A stretch of DNA of 64,000 nucleotides from Lonepinella koalarum (GTDB taxonomy: Bacteria; Pseudomonadota; Gammaproteobacteria; Enterobacterales; Pasteurellaceae). Under the pieces are notes generated by a model. It was not told the DNA's origin. It saw nothing but the letters and a program-made list of their open reading frames with translations, and did not search any database. Shown here one piece after another: positions 33,734-42,179 of the stretch. The stretch lies in NCBI RefSeq assembly GCF_042926695.1, contig NZ_CP170642.1, positions 496,001 to 560,000 on the forward strand. Reading direction: 5' to 3'. Within the stretch, counting starts at the first letter, position 1. The number at the start of each line of letters is the position of its first letter. Both the position numbers and the translations under genes were made by a program.

Positions 33734-35410
33734 ATGCTTACACAACTCACCATTAATAATTTTGCCATTGTTCGTCATTTAGATATTGAACTAGCTCAAG
33801 GTATGTCAGTGATTACTGGCGAAACGGGTGCAGGTAAATCCATTGCGATTGATGCGTTAGGCATTTGTTTAGGACAACGCACCGAGCTTTCCATGTTACG
33901 GGAGGGACAAGAACGTGCTGATGTGTGTGCAACCTTTCATATTGAACCACAAAGTCCAGCTTCCGTTTGGCTAAAACAGCAGGAATTAGAAGACCAAGAT
34001 AATCCCGAAAGCTGTATTTTACGCCGTATCATCAATCAAGATGGACGTTCTAAAGCCTTTATTAACAGCACACCAGTTTCAGTGGCACAATTAAAAGAAT
34101 TGGGGGCATATTTGATTCATATTAATGGACAACATGCCTCACAATTATTATTAAAACCTGACTTCCAATTACAAACCTTAGATACCTTTTGTTCACACAC
34201 CGCATTACTGTCTCAAATGAAAACGGATTACCAACAATGGAAATCGTTGCAACGACAAGTAGAAGAATTTAAACAAAAATGTGCTGAAAATGAAGCGAGA
34301 AAACAATTACTACAATATCAAGTAGATGAATTAGATGAATTTAATCTGCAAGAAGATGAATTTATTCAGCTTGAAGAAGATCATAAACGGCTTTCTAATA
34401 GCGAACAACTCACTTCACTCGCACAGTCTTTGTTAGGTATTTTAAGCGAAAATGATACGGTAAGTGCCGATAGCCTACTTTATCGAGCCACCCAATATGT
34501 TGATGAATTGGCAGAACTTGATTCTCGCTATGCGGAAATTCAAACGATGCTGCAAGACGCATTAATTCAAGTACAAGAAGCGAGCAGTGAAGTACAACAC
34601 CTTGCTTCCGATATTGAACAAGATCCTTATTTATTAGAAGAAATTGAACAACGCATGAGTCAAGCTATTCATTTAGCGAAGAAACATTATATTTCGCCGG
34701 AAAACTTAGTGGAATTTCACCGCAGTTTGAAAGTGGAGCTTGAACAACTGATCGATTATTCTGAAAGTGAAGATGAATTAATTCAACAAGAAAAACTCGC
34801 TTTTACTCAAATGCAAGCTAGCGCAATGGCATTACACCATAGCCGTGAAACTGGAGCGGCAAAATTAGCCGAACAAGTAACTCAATCCATTAAACAATTG
34901 GCCATGGAAAATGCCCAATTCTTTATTAGATTAAATACAGATTACAGTAAAGTCAGTGCCAACGGAGCGGATAATGTGCAATTTGATTTACAAAGTAACT
35001 TAGGGCAATCCGCACAATCTTTGGCAAAAACCGCATCTGGTGGAGAACTATCTCGTATAGCCTTGGCAATTCAGGTATTAACGTCTGATAAGAGTGCTAT
35101 TCCAACCCTGATTTTTGATGAAATTGATGTGGGAATTAGTGGTGCCACAGCTAGTGTAGTAGGTAAACTGTTACGTCGATTAGGCAGCCAATGTCAAGTA
35201 TTATGTGTAACTCACTTAGCGCAAGTCGCAAGTTATGGCAATCATCATTTTGTAGTCGAGAAGTTTACCGTAGATGAAAAAACCGAAACCAAAATGACCG
35301 CACTTTCTGCTCAACAACGGGTAAAAGCCTTAGCAAAATTACTCGGTGGTCGCAAAATTACCGATACGGCGTTAGCAAATGCACAGGAAATGTTGGATTT
35401 GGCGAGTTAA
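33734..35410 (+). CDS. recN: DNA repair protein RecN
   Basis: SMC-like ATPase that helps sister-chromatid interaction during double-strand break repair. Walker A GETGAGKS is at residues 29-36. Two coiled-coil arms (about 155-250 and 300-380) flank a short hinge. The signature TASGGELSRIALAIQVL, Walker B LIFDEIDVGISG and VLCVTHLAQVA are near residues 430-505. Length 558 aa. Probable SOS induction through the LexA-like sites upstream. Confidence 0.96.
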   Translation: MLTQLTINNFAIVRHLDIELAQGMSVITGETGAGKSIAIDALGICLGQRTELSMLREGQERADVCATFHIEPQSPASVWLKQQELEDQDNPESCILRRIINQDGRSKAFINSTPVSVAQLKELGAYLIHINGQHASQLLLKPDFQLQTLDTFCSHTALLSQMKTDYQQWKSLQRQVEEFKQKCAENEARKQLLQYQVDELDEFNLQEDEFIQLEEDHKRLSNSEQLTSLAQSLLGILSENDTVSADSLLYRATQYVDELAELDSRYAEIQTMLQDALIQVQEASSEVQHLASDIEQDPYLLEEIEQRMSQAIHLAKKHYISPENLVEFHRSLKVELEQLIDYSESEDELIQQEKLAFTQMQASAMALHHSRETGAAKLAEQVTQSIKQLAMENAQFFIRLNTDYSKVSANGADNVQFDLQSNLGQSAQSLAKTASGGELSRIALAIQVLTSDKSAIPTLIFDEIDVGISGATASVVGKLLRRLGSQCQVLCVTHLAQVASYGNHHFVVEKFTVDEKTETKMTALSAQQRVKALAKLLGGRKITDTALANAQEMLDLAS

Positions 35411-35447
35411 GGGTAGCATAAAATCAGGGTAAATACATCGCTAAAAT

Positions 35448-35557
35448 ACCCCGCACTGGCGTACGGGGTTAACATAGTTTCGCTACTCCGTAGCTTTCAA
35501 TATAGTTAAGATGCGGAGCATCGTGATTTGCCTAGTCCTGTACGCCAGTGCTGGGTA
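35448..35557. repeat. Approximately 110-bp structured repeat, copy 1
   Basis: Begins ACCCCGCACTGGCGTACGGGG and ends CCTGTACGCCAGTGCTGGG, so the ends form an inverted repeat around GCACTGGCGTAC. The inside has GCTACTCCGTAGC and GATGCGGAGCATC, each self-complementary. A second copy with the same internal modules is at 45977-46081. It lies between convergent recN and ompW. No coding capacity. Confidence 0.8.
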
Positions 35558-35558
35558 T

Positions 35559-35586
35559 AAAAAACCTCGTACGAATGTACGAGGTT
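35559..35586 (-). terminator. Intrinsic terminator of ompW
   Basis: On the minus strand AACCTCGTAC and GTACGAGGTT form a 10-bp stem with a 4-base loop, followed by TTTTTT. It starts 18 bases after the ompW stop codon. Confidence 0.88.
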
Positions 35587-35604
35587 AGTGATTAAATCAG
35601 TTAA

Positions 35605-36234
35605 TTAAAAACGATAACCAACACCCAAGAAGTAAACGATTGGATCTAGTCTTACATCTTGAGAATGTTCAACTCCACCTAATTTGAATGTTGCTTTGGT
35701 TTTAATTTTTGCATAATCAATAGAGGCGTTAACAAAGAAATTATCGGTGACGTTAATATCTACACCCGCATTTACTGCTACGCCCCATGAATCTTTTAAT
35801 TTAAGATCGGTAACGCCGGCTAATTTTTCTTGTTCATCAAAGAAAGTAGTATAGTTCACGCCAGCCCCCACATAAGGGCGTGCAACAGATTCTTTGCTAC
35901 CAAAATAGTATTGAAGGAACAAGCTAGGTGGTAAATGTTTAGTTTTACCTACTAATGTATTACCCAAGGTAATTTTATGACTAAATGGTGTCGCAGCAAG
36001 TAACTCAACACCGATATTATCAGTAATTAAATAAGTCGCTGTTAAACCTAATTGTGCATTAGTATTAACATCTAAATCTAACGCAGGATTTTGATCATTT
36101 GCTGTATTTTTTACGTTAGTTGGTGATACCGCTACACCACCAGCACGAATTAAAATATCGCCAGCTTGATGAGCCATCACCACACTGCTTAATAACGCAG
36201 TGGCTAAACCGATTGCTAATGCTGATTTTTTCAT
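35605..36234 (-). CDS. ompW: Outer membrane protein OmpW
   Basis: Small eight-stranded beta barrel. The 209-residue precursor has a signal peptide ending at VVMAHQ (about residue 21), then strand motifs AGDILIRAGGVAVSP, GLTATYLITDNIGVELLAATPFSH, FLQYYFG, PYVGAGVNYTTFF and a C-terminal phenylalanine (FLGVGYRF) required for barrel assembly. OmpW proteins may pass small hydrophobic compounds and respond to oxygen status in enterics. GGAGATC precedes the ATG. It diverges from yciC, matching E. coli synteny. Confidence 0.93.
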   Translation of the reverse strand: MKKSALAIGLATALLSSVVMAHQAGDILIRAGGVAVSPTNVKNTANDQNPALDLDVNTNAQLGLTATYLITDNIGVELLAATPFSHKITLGNTLVGKTKHLPPSLFLQYYFGSKESVARPYVGAGVNYTTFFDEQEKLAGVTDLKLKDSWGVAVNAGVDINVTDNFFVNASIDYAKIKTKATFKLGGVEHSQDVRLDPIVYFLGVGYRF

Positions 36235-36341
36235 ATTGATCTCCTTGATTATTTATTAGGGATTTTATCCCCCATCTATACCCATAAAAAAAATACGTGT
36301 TTTACCACGAGAGAAATATACTCTTTTTGGACTGGAAAAAC

Positions 36342-36357
36342 TGTGATCCAGATCATA
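36342..36357. promoter_or_regulatory. CRP/FNR-type site upstream of ompW
   Basis: TGTGATCCAGATCATA has a perfect left CRP half-site and a near-perfect right one, and also contains TGAT-N4-ATCA. It lies 108 bases upstream of the ompW start codon, a plausible activator position. Confidence 0.6.
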
Positions 36358-36429
36358 AAATTGAAAGATTGTTAAAAATTTCTTATTGTTTATTATCTAG
36401 TTGTTAATTTTTTAATCTAACAGGCTATT

Positions 36430-36443
36430 TTGATATAAATCAA
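36430..36443. promoter_or_regulatory. Perfect FNR box between ompW and yciC
   Basis: TTGATATAAATCAA is an exact TTGAT-N4-ATCAA FNR palindrome. It lies 80 bases before the yciC ATG and 196 bases before ompW. OmpW is a known FNR-activated gene in E. coli; here the distance fits yciC better, or both promoters may respond. Confidence 0.7.
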
Positions 36444-36522
36444 TTTCTAACTTTTTTATGCATTTATATCTAAAATCGGTATAATTACGTTCAAGCTTAT
36501 GAATCTCTTAAAAGGAAAAACA

Positions 36523-37287
36523 ATGCCGATTAATTTTACCCAGCTATTTAAGGACAGCTGGCATTTTTTGCAAAATGAACGAAAATTTGCTTTTGCATTT
36601 GTGATAATTTTTGTGTTAGTTTCCGCTGGTTTTGGGTTGCTACAACAAGCCATTTTTCCCGTGCCAGAAAATATGGAGCCTCTTAACGAGCAACAACAAA
36701 TGGATATGTTACTCCAGCAGAGTAGTGATTTGACTTTTTTATGGTTCACCCTAGCAAAAGGTTTAGCCACGTTATTTATTGTATATTGGGGAACCATGAC
36801 GGTACATCAAATTAGTCAACGTCAATCTCAAGGGTTTGTTCAAACTGCAGTAATGACGTTTAACCGTTTACTCGGTATTATTTTACTCAATATATTGTGC
36901 TTTCTGCCGTTTTTTATTGGTGTGATCGGTACGATTGCTGGTGCGTTAAGTCAATCGTCACTCTCCTTTATCAGCCTTTTTTTAATGATATCGGGGATTT
37001 TTATTTTAATTCGCCTTTGCTTATCACCGGTTCGCTATTTACTGACCAACGAATCCGTAAAAAGTGCGCTGCAAAATAGTTTAATTTCAGCCAAAGGACG
37101 GACTTCGGCACTCTTTTTCTATTGTACCATTAGCTATTTATTTTTTCCGCTTGTCGGTTTTCAACTTGCTGTACTGGCTCAAAATTTACTCCTGACTATA
37201 GTGGCTTTGGTGATCATATCCTTGATTAATGTTTTTTCCATTGTGTTTACCTATCGTTTTTATACAGTATTCAATCAGCAGGCATAA
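36523..37287 (+). CDS. yciC: YciC-family (UPF0259) inner-membrane protein
   Basis: A 254-residue membrane protein with about six hydrophobic segments: 20-40, 80-100, 120-150, 150-170, 195-215 and 220-245. I start at the ATG at 36523 because AAGGA lies 8 bases upstream; the ATG at 36499 has none. The family is of unknown function. Assignment depends on position as much as sequence: ompW-yciC-yciB-yciA-yciI is the E. coli order, and the yciB start follows one base after its stop. Confidence 0.8.
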   Translation: MPINFTQLFKDSWHFLQNERKFAFAFVIIFVLVSAGFGLLQQAIFPVPENMEPLNEQQQMDMLLQQSSDLTFLWFTLAKGLATLFIVYWGTMTVHQISQRQSQGFVQTAVMTFNRLLGIILLNILCFLPFFIGVIGTIAGALSQSSLSFISLFLMISGIFILIRLCLSPVRYLLTNESVKSALQNSLISAKGRTSALFFYCTISYLFFPLVGFQLAVLAQNLLLTIVALVIISLINVFSIVFTYRFYTVFNQQA

Positions 37288-37288
37288 T

Positions 37289-37825
37289 ATGAAACAACTT
37301 TTAGAATTTATTCCTCTTATTTTATTCTTCGCTGTCTATAAATTAGCCGGTGTACGAGAAGCTGCCATCACATTGGTCATTGCTACCATTTTACAAATGG
37401 TTATTTTAAAATGGAAATATGGCAAAATTGAAAAACAACAAATTGTAATGGGATGTGCTGTCGTGGTATTTGGTTTGCTTACCGCTTATTTTAATGAAAT
37501 AAAATATTTACAATGGAAAGTCACCATTGTTTATGCACTATTTGCCATTATCTTGTTAGTAGGACAATTTGGCTTTAAAATACCCCTTATCCAAAAATTA
37601 TTAGGCAAAGAAATAACATTACCCCATGCAGTCTGGAATAATCTTAACTTAGCTTGGGCCATCTTTTTTATCCTTTGCATGTTGGTTAATATTTATATTA
37701 GCCAAGCCTTTTCCGAAGAAGTGTGGGTAGAATTTAAATCTTTCGGTATTTTAGCCATGACATTTGTAGCCACTATCGGCACAGGTCTTTATATATACCG
37801 TTATTTACCAAAAGACAAGGAGTGA
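37289..37825 (+). CDS. yciB: YciB/IspZ family inner-membrane septation protein
   Basis: Five-helix inner-membrane protein of 178 aa, with the conserved N-terminus MKQLLEFIPLILFFAVYKL and the WNNLNLAWAIFFILCMLVN block near 130-150. The longer frame beginning at 37229 overlaps yciC and is not conserved. Family members are called intracellular septation protein A; in E. coli YciB interacts with division and elongation proteins. Part of the yciCBA unit. Confidence 0.93.
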   Translation: MKQLLEFIPLILFFAVYKLAGVREAAITLVIATILQMVILKWKYGKIEKQQIVMGCAVVVFGLLTAYFNEIKYLQWKVTIVYALFAIILLVGQFGFKIPLIQKLLGKEITLPHAVWNNLNLAWAIFFILCMLVNIYISQAFSEEVWVEFKSFGILAMTFVATIGTGLYIYRYLPKDKE

Positions 37826-37828
37826 TAA

Positions 37829-38287
37829 ATGAGCTGTAGCATAACTGAACAAGAAGAAAATAGACAATCACAAGGATCCTTATTATTAAGAACCCTGGCT
37901 ATGCCTTCAGATACCAATGCGAATGGTGATATTTTCGGCGGTTGGATTATGTCACAAATGGATATTGGAGGTGCTATTTTAGCCAAAGAAATTGCCAAAA
38001 GTCCGGTAGTAACGGTTTGCGTCGATAAAATGAGCTTTTTACGTCCTATCGCAGTGGGTGATGTAGTTTGTTGTTATGGAAAATTAGTCAACGTGGGACG
38101 CACGTCATTGCAAGTCAAAGTAGAAGTCTGGATCAAAAAAGTGTATCAAGGTTTACGTGATCGCTATTGTGTCACCGAAGCATTATTCACCTATGTTGCC
38201 ATTGATAAAAACGGCAAACCAACGGCAATACCAAAAGAAGATAATCCCGAATTAGATCAAGCTCTTGCTCTAATCAAACAATCCTAA
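37829..38287 (+). CDS. yciA: Acyl-CoA thioester hydrolase YciA
   Basis: Hotdog-fold thioesterase of 152 aa active on many acyl-CoAs. Recognisable features are TLAMPSDTNANGDIFGGWIMSQMD (about residues 24-47), where the Asn-Gly-Asp-Ile-Phe-Gly stretch forms the active site, and the FLRPIAVGDVV strand. Homologous to the structurally studied H. influenzae YciA. AAGGAG lies upstream of the ATG and overlaps the end of yciB. Confidence 0.95.
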   Translation: MSCSITEQEENRQSQGSLLLRTLAMPSDTNANGDIFGGWIMSQMDIGGAILAKEIAKSPVVTVCVDKMSFLRPIAVGDVVCCYGKLVNVGRTSLQVKVEVWIKKVYQGLRDRYCVTEALFTYVAIDKNGKPTAIPKEDNPELDQALALIKQS

Positions 38288-38304
38288 TAACCAAGGAGTT
38301 TTAT

Positions 38305-38589
38305 ATGGAATATTATGTTATTTTTGCTCAAGATAATCCGAATATGTTAGAAACCCGTTTATCTGTTCGTGCACAACATTTAGCGCGTTTAGAACAACTT
38401 AAAAATGAAAATCGTCTATTCACCGCTGGTCCAAATCCAACCGTTGATGGAACGGGTGTCACCGGTTCAACTGTTATTGCACAATTTGCTTCGTTTGAAC
38501 AAGCCCAACAATGGGCGAGTGAAGATCCCTATGTGGATGCTGGTGTTTATCGTGATGTCATTGTTAAGCCATTTAAAAAAGTATTTTAA
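38305..38589 (+). CDS. yciI: YciI-family protein
   Basis: A 94-residue ferredoxin-like fold protein. It carries the conserved His-Asp pair region (RAQHLARLEQL) and FTAGPNPTV, EDPYVDAGVYRDVIVKPFKKVF at the C-terminus. The family resembles muconolactone isomerase and is proposed to be enzymatic, but no substrate is known for this branch. AAGGAG upstream. topB begins 8 bases after the stop, so it may be co-transcribed. Confidence 0.92.
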   Translation: MEYYVIFAQDNPNMLETRLSVRAQHLARLEQLKNENRLFTAGPNPTVDGTGVTGSTVIAQFASFEQAQQWASEDPYVDAGVYRDVIVKPFKKVF

Positions 38590-38597
38590 TTCATTAA

Positions 38598-40529
38598 ATG
38601 CGTTTATTTGTCGCAGAGAAACCAAGCCTTGCGCGTGCCATAGCGGATATATTACCCAAGCCACATCAACGTGGTGAGGGGTTTATTCGCTGTGGTGAAA
38701 ATGATTGTGTCACTTGGTGTGTCGGTCACTTACTTGAGCAAGCAGAACCTGACGCTTACAACCCAAATTTTAAACAATGGCGTTTGGAACATTTACCTAT
38801 CGTACCTGAAAAATGGCAATTAATTCCACGTAAAGCAGTAGCTAAACAACTAAAAACTGTCGAAAAACTCATTCATCAAGCCGATATTCTAATTAACGCC
38901 GGTGACCCCGATCGCGAAGGGCAATTATTAGTAGATGAAGTGTTTAATTATGCGAATCTTCCTGCTGACAAATATTCTCAAATTCAACGTTGTTTAATCA
39001 GCGATCTGAACCCAAGCGCGGTGGAAAAAGCCGTAAATAAATTACAACCTAACACCCATTTTATTCCGCTCGCCACATCTGCATTAGCAAGAGCCAGAGC
39101 TGATTGGCTGTATGGCATTAATATGACCCGTGCTTATACCATTCGTGGGCGACAAGCAGGTTATAATGGTGTACTTTCAGTCGGGCGAGTACAAACGCCC
39201 GTGTTAGGCTTAATTGTTCGTCGTGATTTAGAAATTGAACATTTTCAACCCAAAGATTTTTTTGAAGTATTAGCTTATATTGCGAATGATGAAAAAACCG
39301 AGCCTTTTTTCACCGCACTTTGGCAGCCGAGTAAGGCTTGCGAAGATTATCAAGACGATGACGGTCGAGTACTTTCAAAAGGGCTAGCAGAAAATGTGGT
39401 CAAACGGATTCATCAACAACCAGCTGAAGTCGCAGCCTACGAAGATAAGCGAGAAAAAGAAACGGCTCCTCTCCCTTATTCCCTTTCGGCATTGCAAATT
39501 GATGCGGCAAAACGCTTTGCTATGTCGGCCCAAGAAGTACTTGACACTTGTCAAGATTTATATGAAAAGCACAAAATTATTACTTATCCACGCTCCGATT
39601 GCCGTTACTTACCTAATGAGCATTTTGCTGAACGCCATAAAGTCATACAAGCTATTTCTACCCATTGTGCAGATTATCAAACCTTGCCTAGTGCGGTTAA
39701 CTTGGCGCAAAAAAATCGTTGTTGGAATGATAAAAAAGTAGAAGCCCACCATGCGATTATTCCGACTGCAAAAAATCACCCTGTTAGCTTGAATCGCAGA
39801 GAACAGCAAATTTATCAGCTTATTGCTCGTCAATATTTCATGCAATTTTGCCCTGATGCGGAATATCGTAAAAGTAAAATTACCTTAACTATTGTCGGAG
39901 GTACATTTATCGCCCAAGCTCGTAACTTACAGATTGCCGGTTGGAAAGAATTAATCGGAAAAGAAGATGATGATGAACAATTAGCCCCGCCTTTGCCCGT
40001 GGTCAAAAAAGGACAACTGCTATTTTGTCATCACGGCGAAATTGTTAGCAAAAAAACTCAACCCCCTAAGCCTTTCACTGACGCAACTTTGCTTTCTGCT
40101 ATGACAGGTATTGCTCGTTTTGTGCAAAATAAGGAATTAAAAAAAATTCTACGTGAAACAGATGGTCTAGGCACTGAAGCTACAAGAGCAGGCATTATTG
40201 AATTATTGTTTAAACGCGGTTTCTTAGTGAAAAAAGGCAAAAATATTCATAGTACAGAAACCGGCAGAATTTTAATTCAAGCCCTACCAGACATCGCAAC
40301 ACAACCAGATATGACTGCGCAATGGGAATCACAATTAACCAGTATAAGTAAAAAAGAAGTTAGTTATCAACATTTTATGTGGCAACTCACACAAATGCTA
40401 CCTGATTTAGTGCATTATGTTAATTTTTCGGCGTTACGTCAGATAAATAAGGTTGCCAACAATACAACAGCAAAACCTAAGTTTAATAAACGCAGAACAA
40501 AAGATCAAAGTGCGGTAATTTCCGATTAG
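38598..40529 (+). CDS. topB: DNA topoisomerase III
   Basis: Type IA topoisomerase that decatenates replication intermediates. The TOPRIM domain begins at MRLFVAEKPSLARAIA with the acidic DPDREGQLL motif near residue 104. The catalytic tyrosine is Tyr330 in KIITYPRSDCRYLP. Length 643 aa agrees with E. coli TopB. The C-terminus is basic (NKRRTKD) without zinc fingers, normal for TopB. A USS (40508-40516) overlaps the last codons. Confidence 0.95.
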   Translation: MRLFVAEKPSLARAIADILPKPHQRGEGFIRCGENDCVTWCVGHLLEQAEPDAYNPNFKQWRLEHLPIVPEKWQLIPRKAVAKQLKTVEKLIHQADILINAGDPDREGQLLVDEVFNYANLPADKYSQIQRCLISDLNPSAVEKAVNKLQPNTHFIPLATSALARARADWLYGINMTRAYTIRGRQAGYNGVLSVGRVQTPVLGLIVRRDLEIEHFQPKDFFEVLAYIANDEKTEPFFTALWQPSKACEDYQDDDGRVLSKGLAENVVKRIHQQPAEVAAYEDKREKETAPLPYSLSALQIDAAKRFAMSAQEVLDTCQDLYEKHKIITYPRSDCRYLPNEHFAERHKVIQAISTHCADYQTLPSAVNLAQKNRCWNDKKVEAHHAIIPTAKNHPVSLNRREQQIYQLIARQYFMQFCPDAEYRKSKITLTIVGGTFIAQARNLQIAGWKELIGKEDDDEQLAPPLPVVKKGQLLFCHHGEIVSKKTQPPKPFTDATLLSAMTGIARFVQNKELKKILRETDGLGTEATRAGIIELLFKRGFLVKKGKNIHSTETGRILIQALPDIATQPDMTAQWESQLTSISKKEVSYQHFMWQLTQMLPDLVHYVNFSALRQINKVANNTTAKPKFNKRRTKDQSAVISD

Positions 40530-40630
40530 ATTTTCAGCGACTAAATAAAAACCCCTTGATTAAACACTAAATATTCGGTAATATCCGCATGTTTTTTAGA
40601 AAATAAATTTATCGCAGAGAAGATATTACA

Positions 40631-40981
40631 ATGTATAACGCATTATTATTTATTTACCTTATTGTGTCCATCATTATGATCGGACTTATCCTTATTCAAC
40701 AAGGGAAAGGTGCCGACGCGGGAGCGTCATTTGGTGGTGGTGCATCAGGTACAGTATTCGGTTCTGCTGGTTCAAGTAACTTTTTATCTCGTTCAACGGC
40801 TGTTTTAGCCATTATTTTCTTTGCATCAAGTATTATTCTTGGTAATTTGAATGCTCACCATGATAAAGTAAAAGAGGGTAAATTTGATGATTTATCCCAA
40901 GCTGCTCAACAGTTGGAACAACAAAAAGCGGTTACTCCGGCGTTAGAAGAAAATAAAAACGCAGATATTCCACAAAACTAA
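40631..40981 (+). CDS. secG: Preprotein translocase subunit SecG
   Basis: Small two-helix subunit of SecYEG. Helices lie at about residues 3-22 and 52-72, joined by the conserved GKGADAGASFGGGASGTVFGS loop. The hydrophilic tail is rich in Gln and Glu. At 116 aa it has normal length. It sits between topB and tRNA-Leu, an order kept widely in gammaproteobacteria (secG-leuU). Confidence 0.95.
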   Translation: MYNALLFIYLIVSIIMIGLILIQQGKGADAGASFGGGASGTVFGSAGSSNFLSRSTAVLAIIFFASSIILGNLNAHHDKVKEGKFDDLSQAAQQLEQQKAVTPALEENKNADIPQN

Positions 40982-41001
40982 AATAAAACCCTATTAAATG
41001 C

Positions 41002-41086
41002 GCGCTGGTGGTGGAATTGGTAGACACGCTATCTTGAGGGGGTAGTGCTTCACGGCGTGCGGGTTCAAGTCCCGCTCAGCGCACCA
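41002..41086 (+). tRNA. tRNA-Leu (GAG anticodon)
   Basis: The 85-nt class II tRNA begins GCGCTGG, pairs with TCAGCGC at the end, has the long variable arm typical of leucine tRNAs and ends in encoded CCA. The anticodon loop reads CTTGAGG, giving anticodon GAG. It is placed directly after secG, as in other family members, and is followed by an intrinsic terminator. Confidence 0.96.
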
Positions 41087-41093
41087 ATCTAAC

Positions 41094-41122
41094 AAAAAAG
41101 ACTATTTGCGTAGTCTTTTTTT
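41094..41122 (+). terminator. Terminator after tRNA-Leu
   Basis: AAAAAAGACTA and TAGTCTTTTTTT form an 11-bp stem with a 6-base loop ending in a T run, 7 bases after the tRNA. Confidence 0.9.
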
Positions 41123-41463
41123 ATTTGCCGTACTCTTACGCCGACATACATAAACACCAGTTCAGAAAAGGCTTTATTACAAGCCTAGTAATTAACAATT
41201 TAATAATAACAGCCTATTTTAAATTAATGGGCTGTTATTATCTATAGGGTTTATACAGTAACATTTTTAGCATAAAAAACGGCTAAAAATGGAAAATAAG
41301 GGGATAAATTTTCAAAAAAGAAAAATATTTTTAGAAAAAAAGAAAATATCAACACTTTTATCTACTATGCCGGTTCTTAATTTCGGTCAAAGTGAAAGTC
41401 ATCCCACAATTAGATCTGAAGAACTGATCTGCACTTTTGTAGTTTCAATCACAAATAATCTTA
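41123..41463. other. 341-base intergenic region with two hairpins, no supported gene
   Basis: Between the tRNA-Leu terminator and sodC there is an AGGCTT/AAGCCT hairpin (41169-41186) and a perfect 11-bp stem TAATAACAGCC/GGCTGTTATTA (41204-41240) with a 15-base loop and no T tract. A 60-codon frame at 41289-41471 has no ribosome site, overlaps the sodC end, and looks like chance A/T-rich sequence. The hairpins could belong to a small RNA or a decayed element. Confidence 0.4.
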
Positions 41464-42030
41464 TTACTTAATTATACCACAAGCCATTCTAGCTCCGCCA
41501 CCGCCCAATGGAGCAGGGTGGTCGGAATGATTATCACTACCTACATGAATCATTAATGAGCGACCTTTGATTTCGGCTAACGTTTTTATTCGTGGAGCCA
41601 ATACAGGATTGTTTGCGTTCCCATCCACATCGGTATATAGTGCAGGTAAATCACCTAAATGCGCTTCATCAGACCATGGAAAACCATGCTTCTTTGTATT
41701 ATGTGGATCCCAGTGACCACCAGCCTCTAAACCAGCAATTAATTCACCATCTTTCTCTTTCGGATCACAACTAGGGTTCTCGTGAATATGGAAACCGTGT
41801 AAACCAGCTGTCAAACCTTTTAATTCAGGAGTAAATACTAAACCATAGTTGGATTCTGTCACATAGACATGTCCAAGTGGTTTATTGCCATTTACCGGAT
41901 CCAGTAATTCCATTTCTACGGTTAAGGCGTTTTTATCTTTAGCATGATGCACAGATTCATGATCGTGCGAGTGTGCTGCTATCGGTAGGATAACAATCGC
42001 TAAACTCAGTACTAACAATGTTTTCTTCAT
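41464..42030 (-). CDS. sodC: Periplasmic Cu,Zn superoxide dismutase
   Basis: Detoxifies superoxide in the periplasm. The 188-residue precursor has a signal peptide (to about AAHS, residue 20) and then a His-rich N-terminus (HDHESVHH), as in other Pasteurellaceae SodC proteins, thought to help acquire metal. Copper and zinc ligands are in GLHGFHIHENPSC, GGHWDPHNTKKHG and HVGSDNHSDHP; the disulfide joins Cys in NPSCD and MACGI. AGGTAAG precedes the ATG. Monocistronic. Confidence 0.95.
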   Translation of the reverse strand: MKKTLLVLSLAIVILPIAAHSHDHESVHHAKDKNALTVEMELLDPVNGNKPLGHVYVTESNYGLVFTPELKGLTAGLHGFHIHENPSCDPKEKDGELIAGLEAGGHWDPHNTKKHGFPWSDEAHLGDLPALYTDVDGNANNPVLAPRIKTLAEIKGRSLMIHVGSDNHSDHPAPLGGGGARMACGIIK

Positions 42031-42179
42031 AACTTACCTCAAATGAATAATTATTTAGTGTAAAGTAATAGAAAACGACAATGAATTCCATATCATTTTC
42101 TTCGTTCAATAATATACAAATTAAGTTAATTATTCAAATCTAAATAATTAATGAAAGATACGAATAGGCGAAAGGCATA

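Noticed and set aside
41289..41471. 60-codon frame before sodC
   Set aside because: Lys-rich product from A/T-rich intergenic DNA, no ribosome site, and it overlaps the end of sodC.
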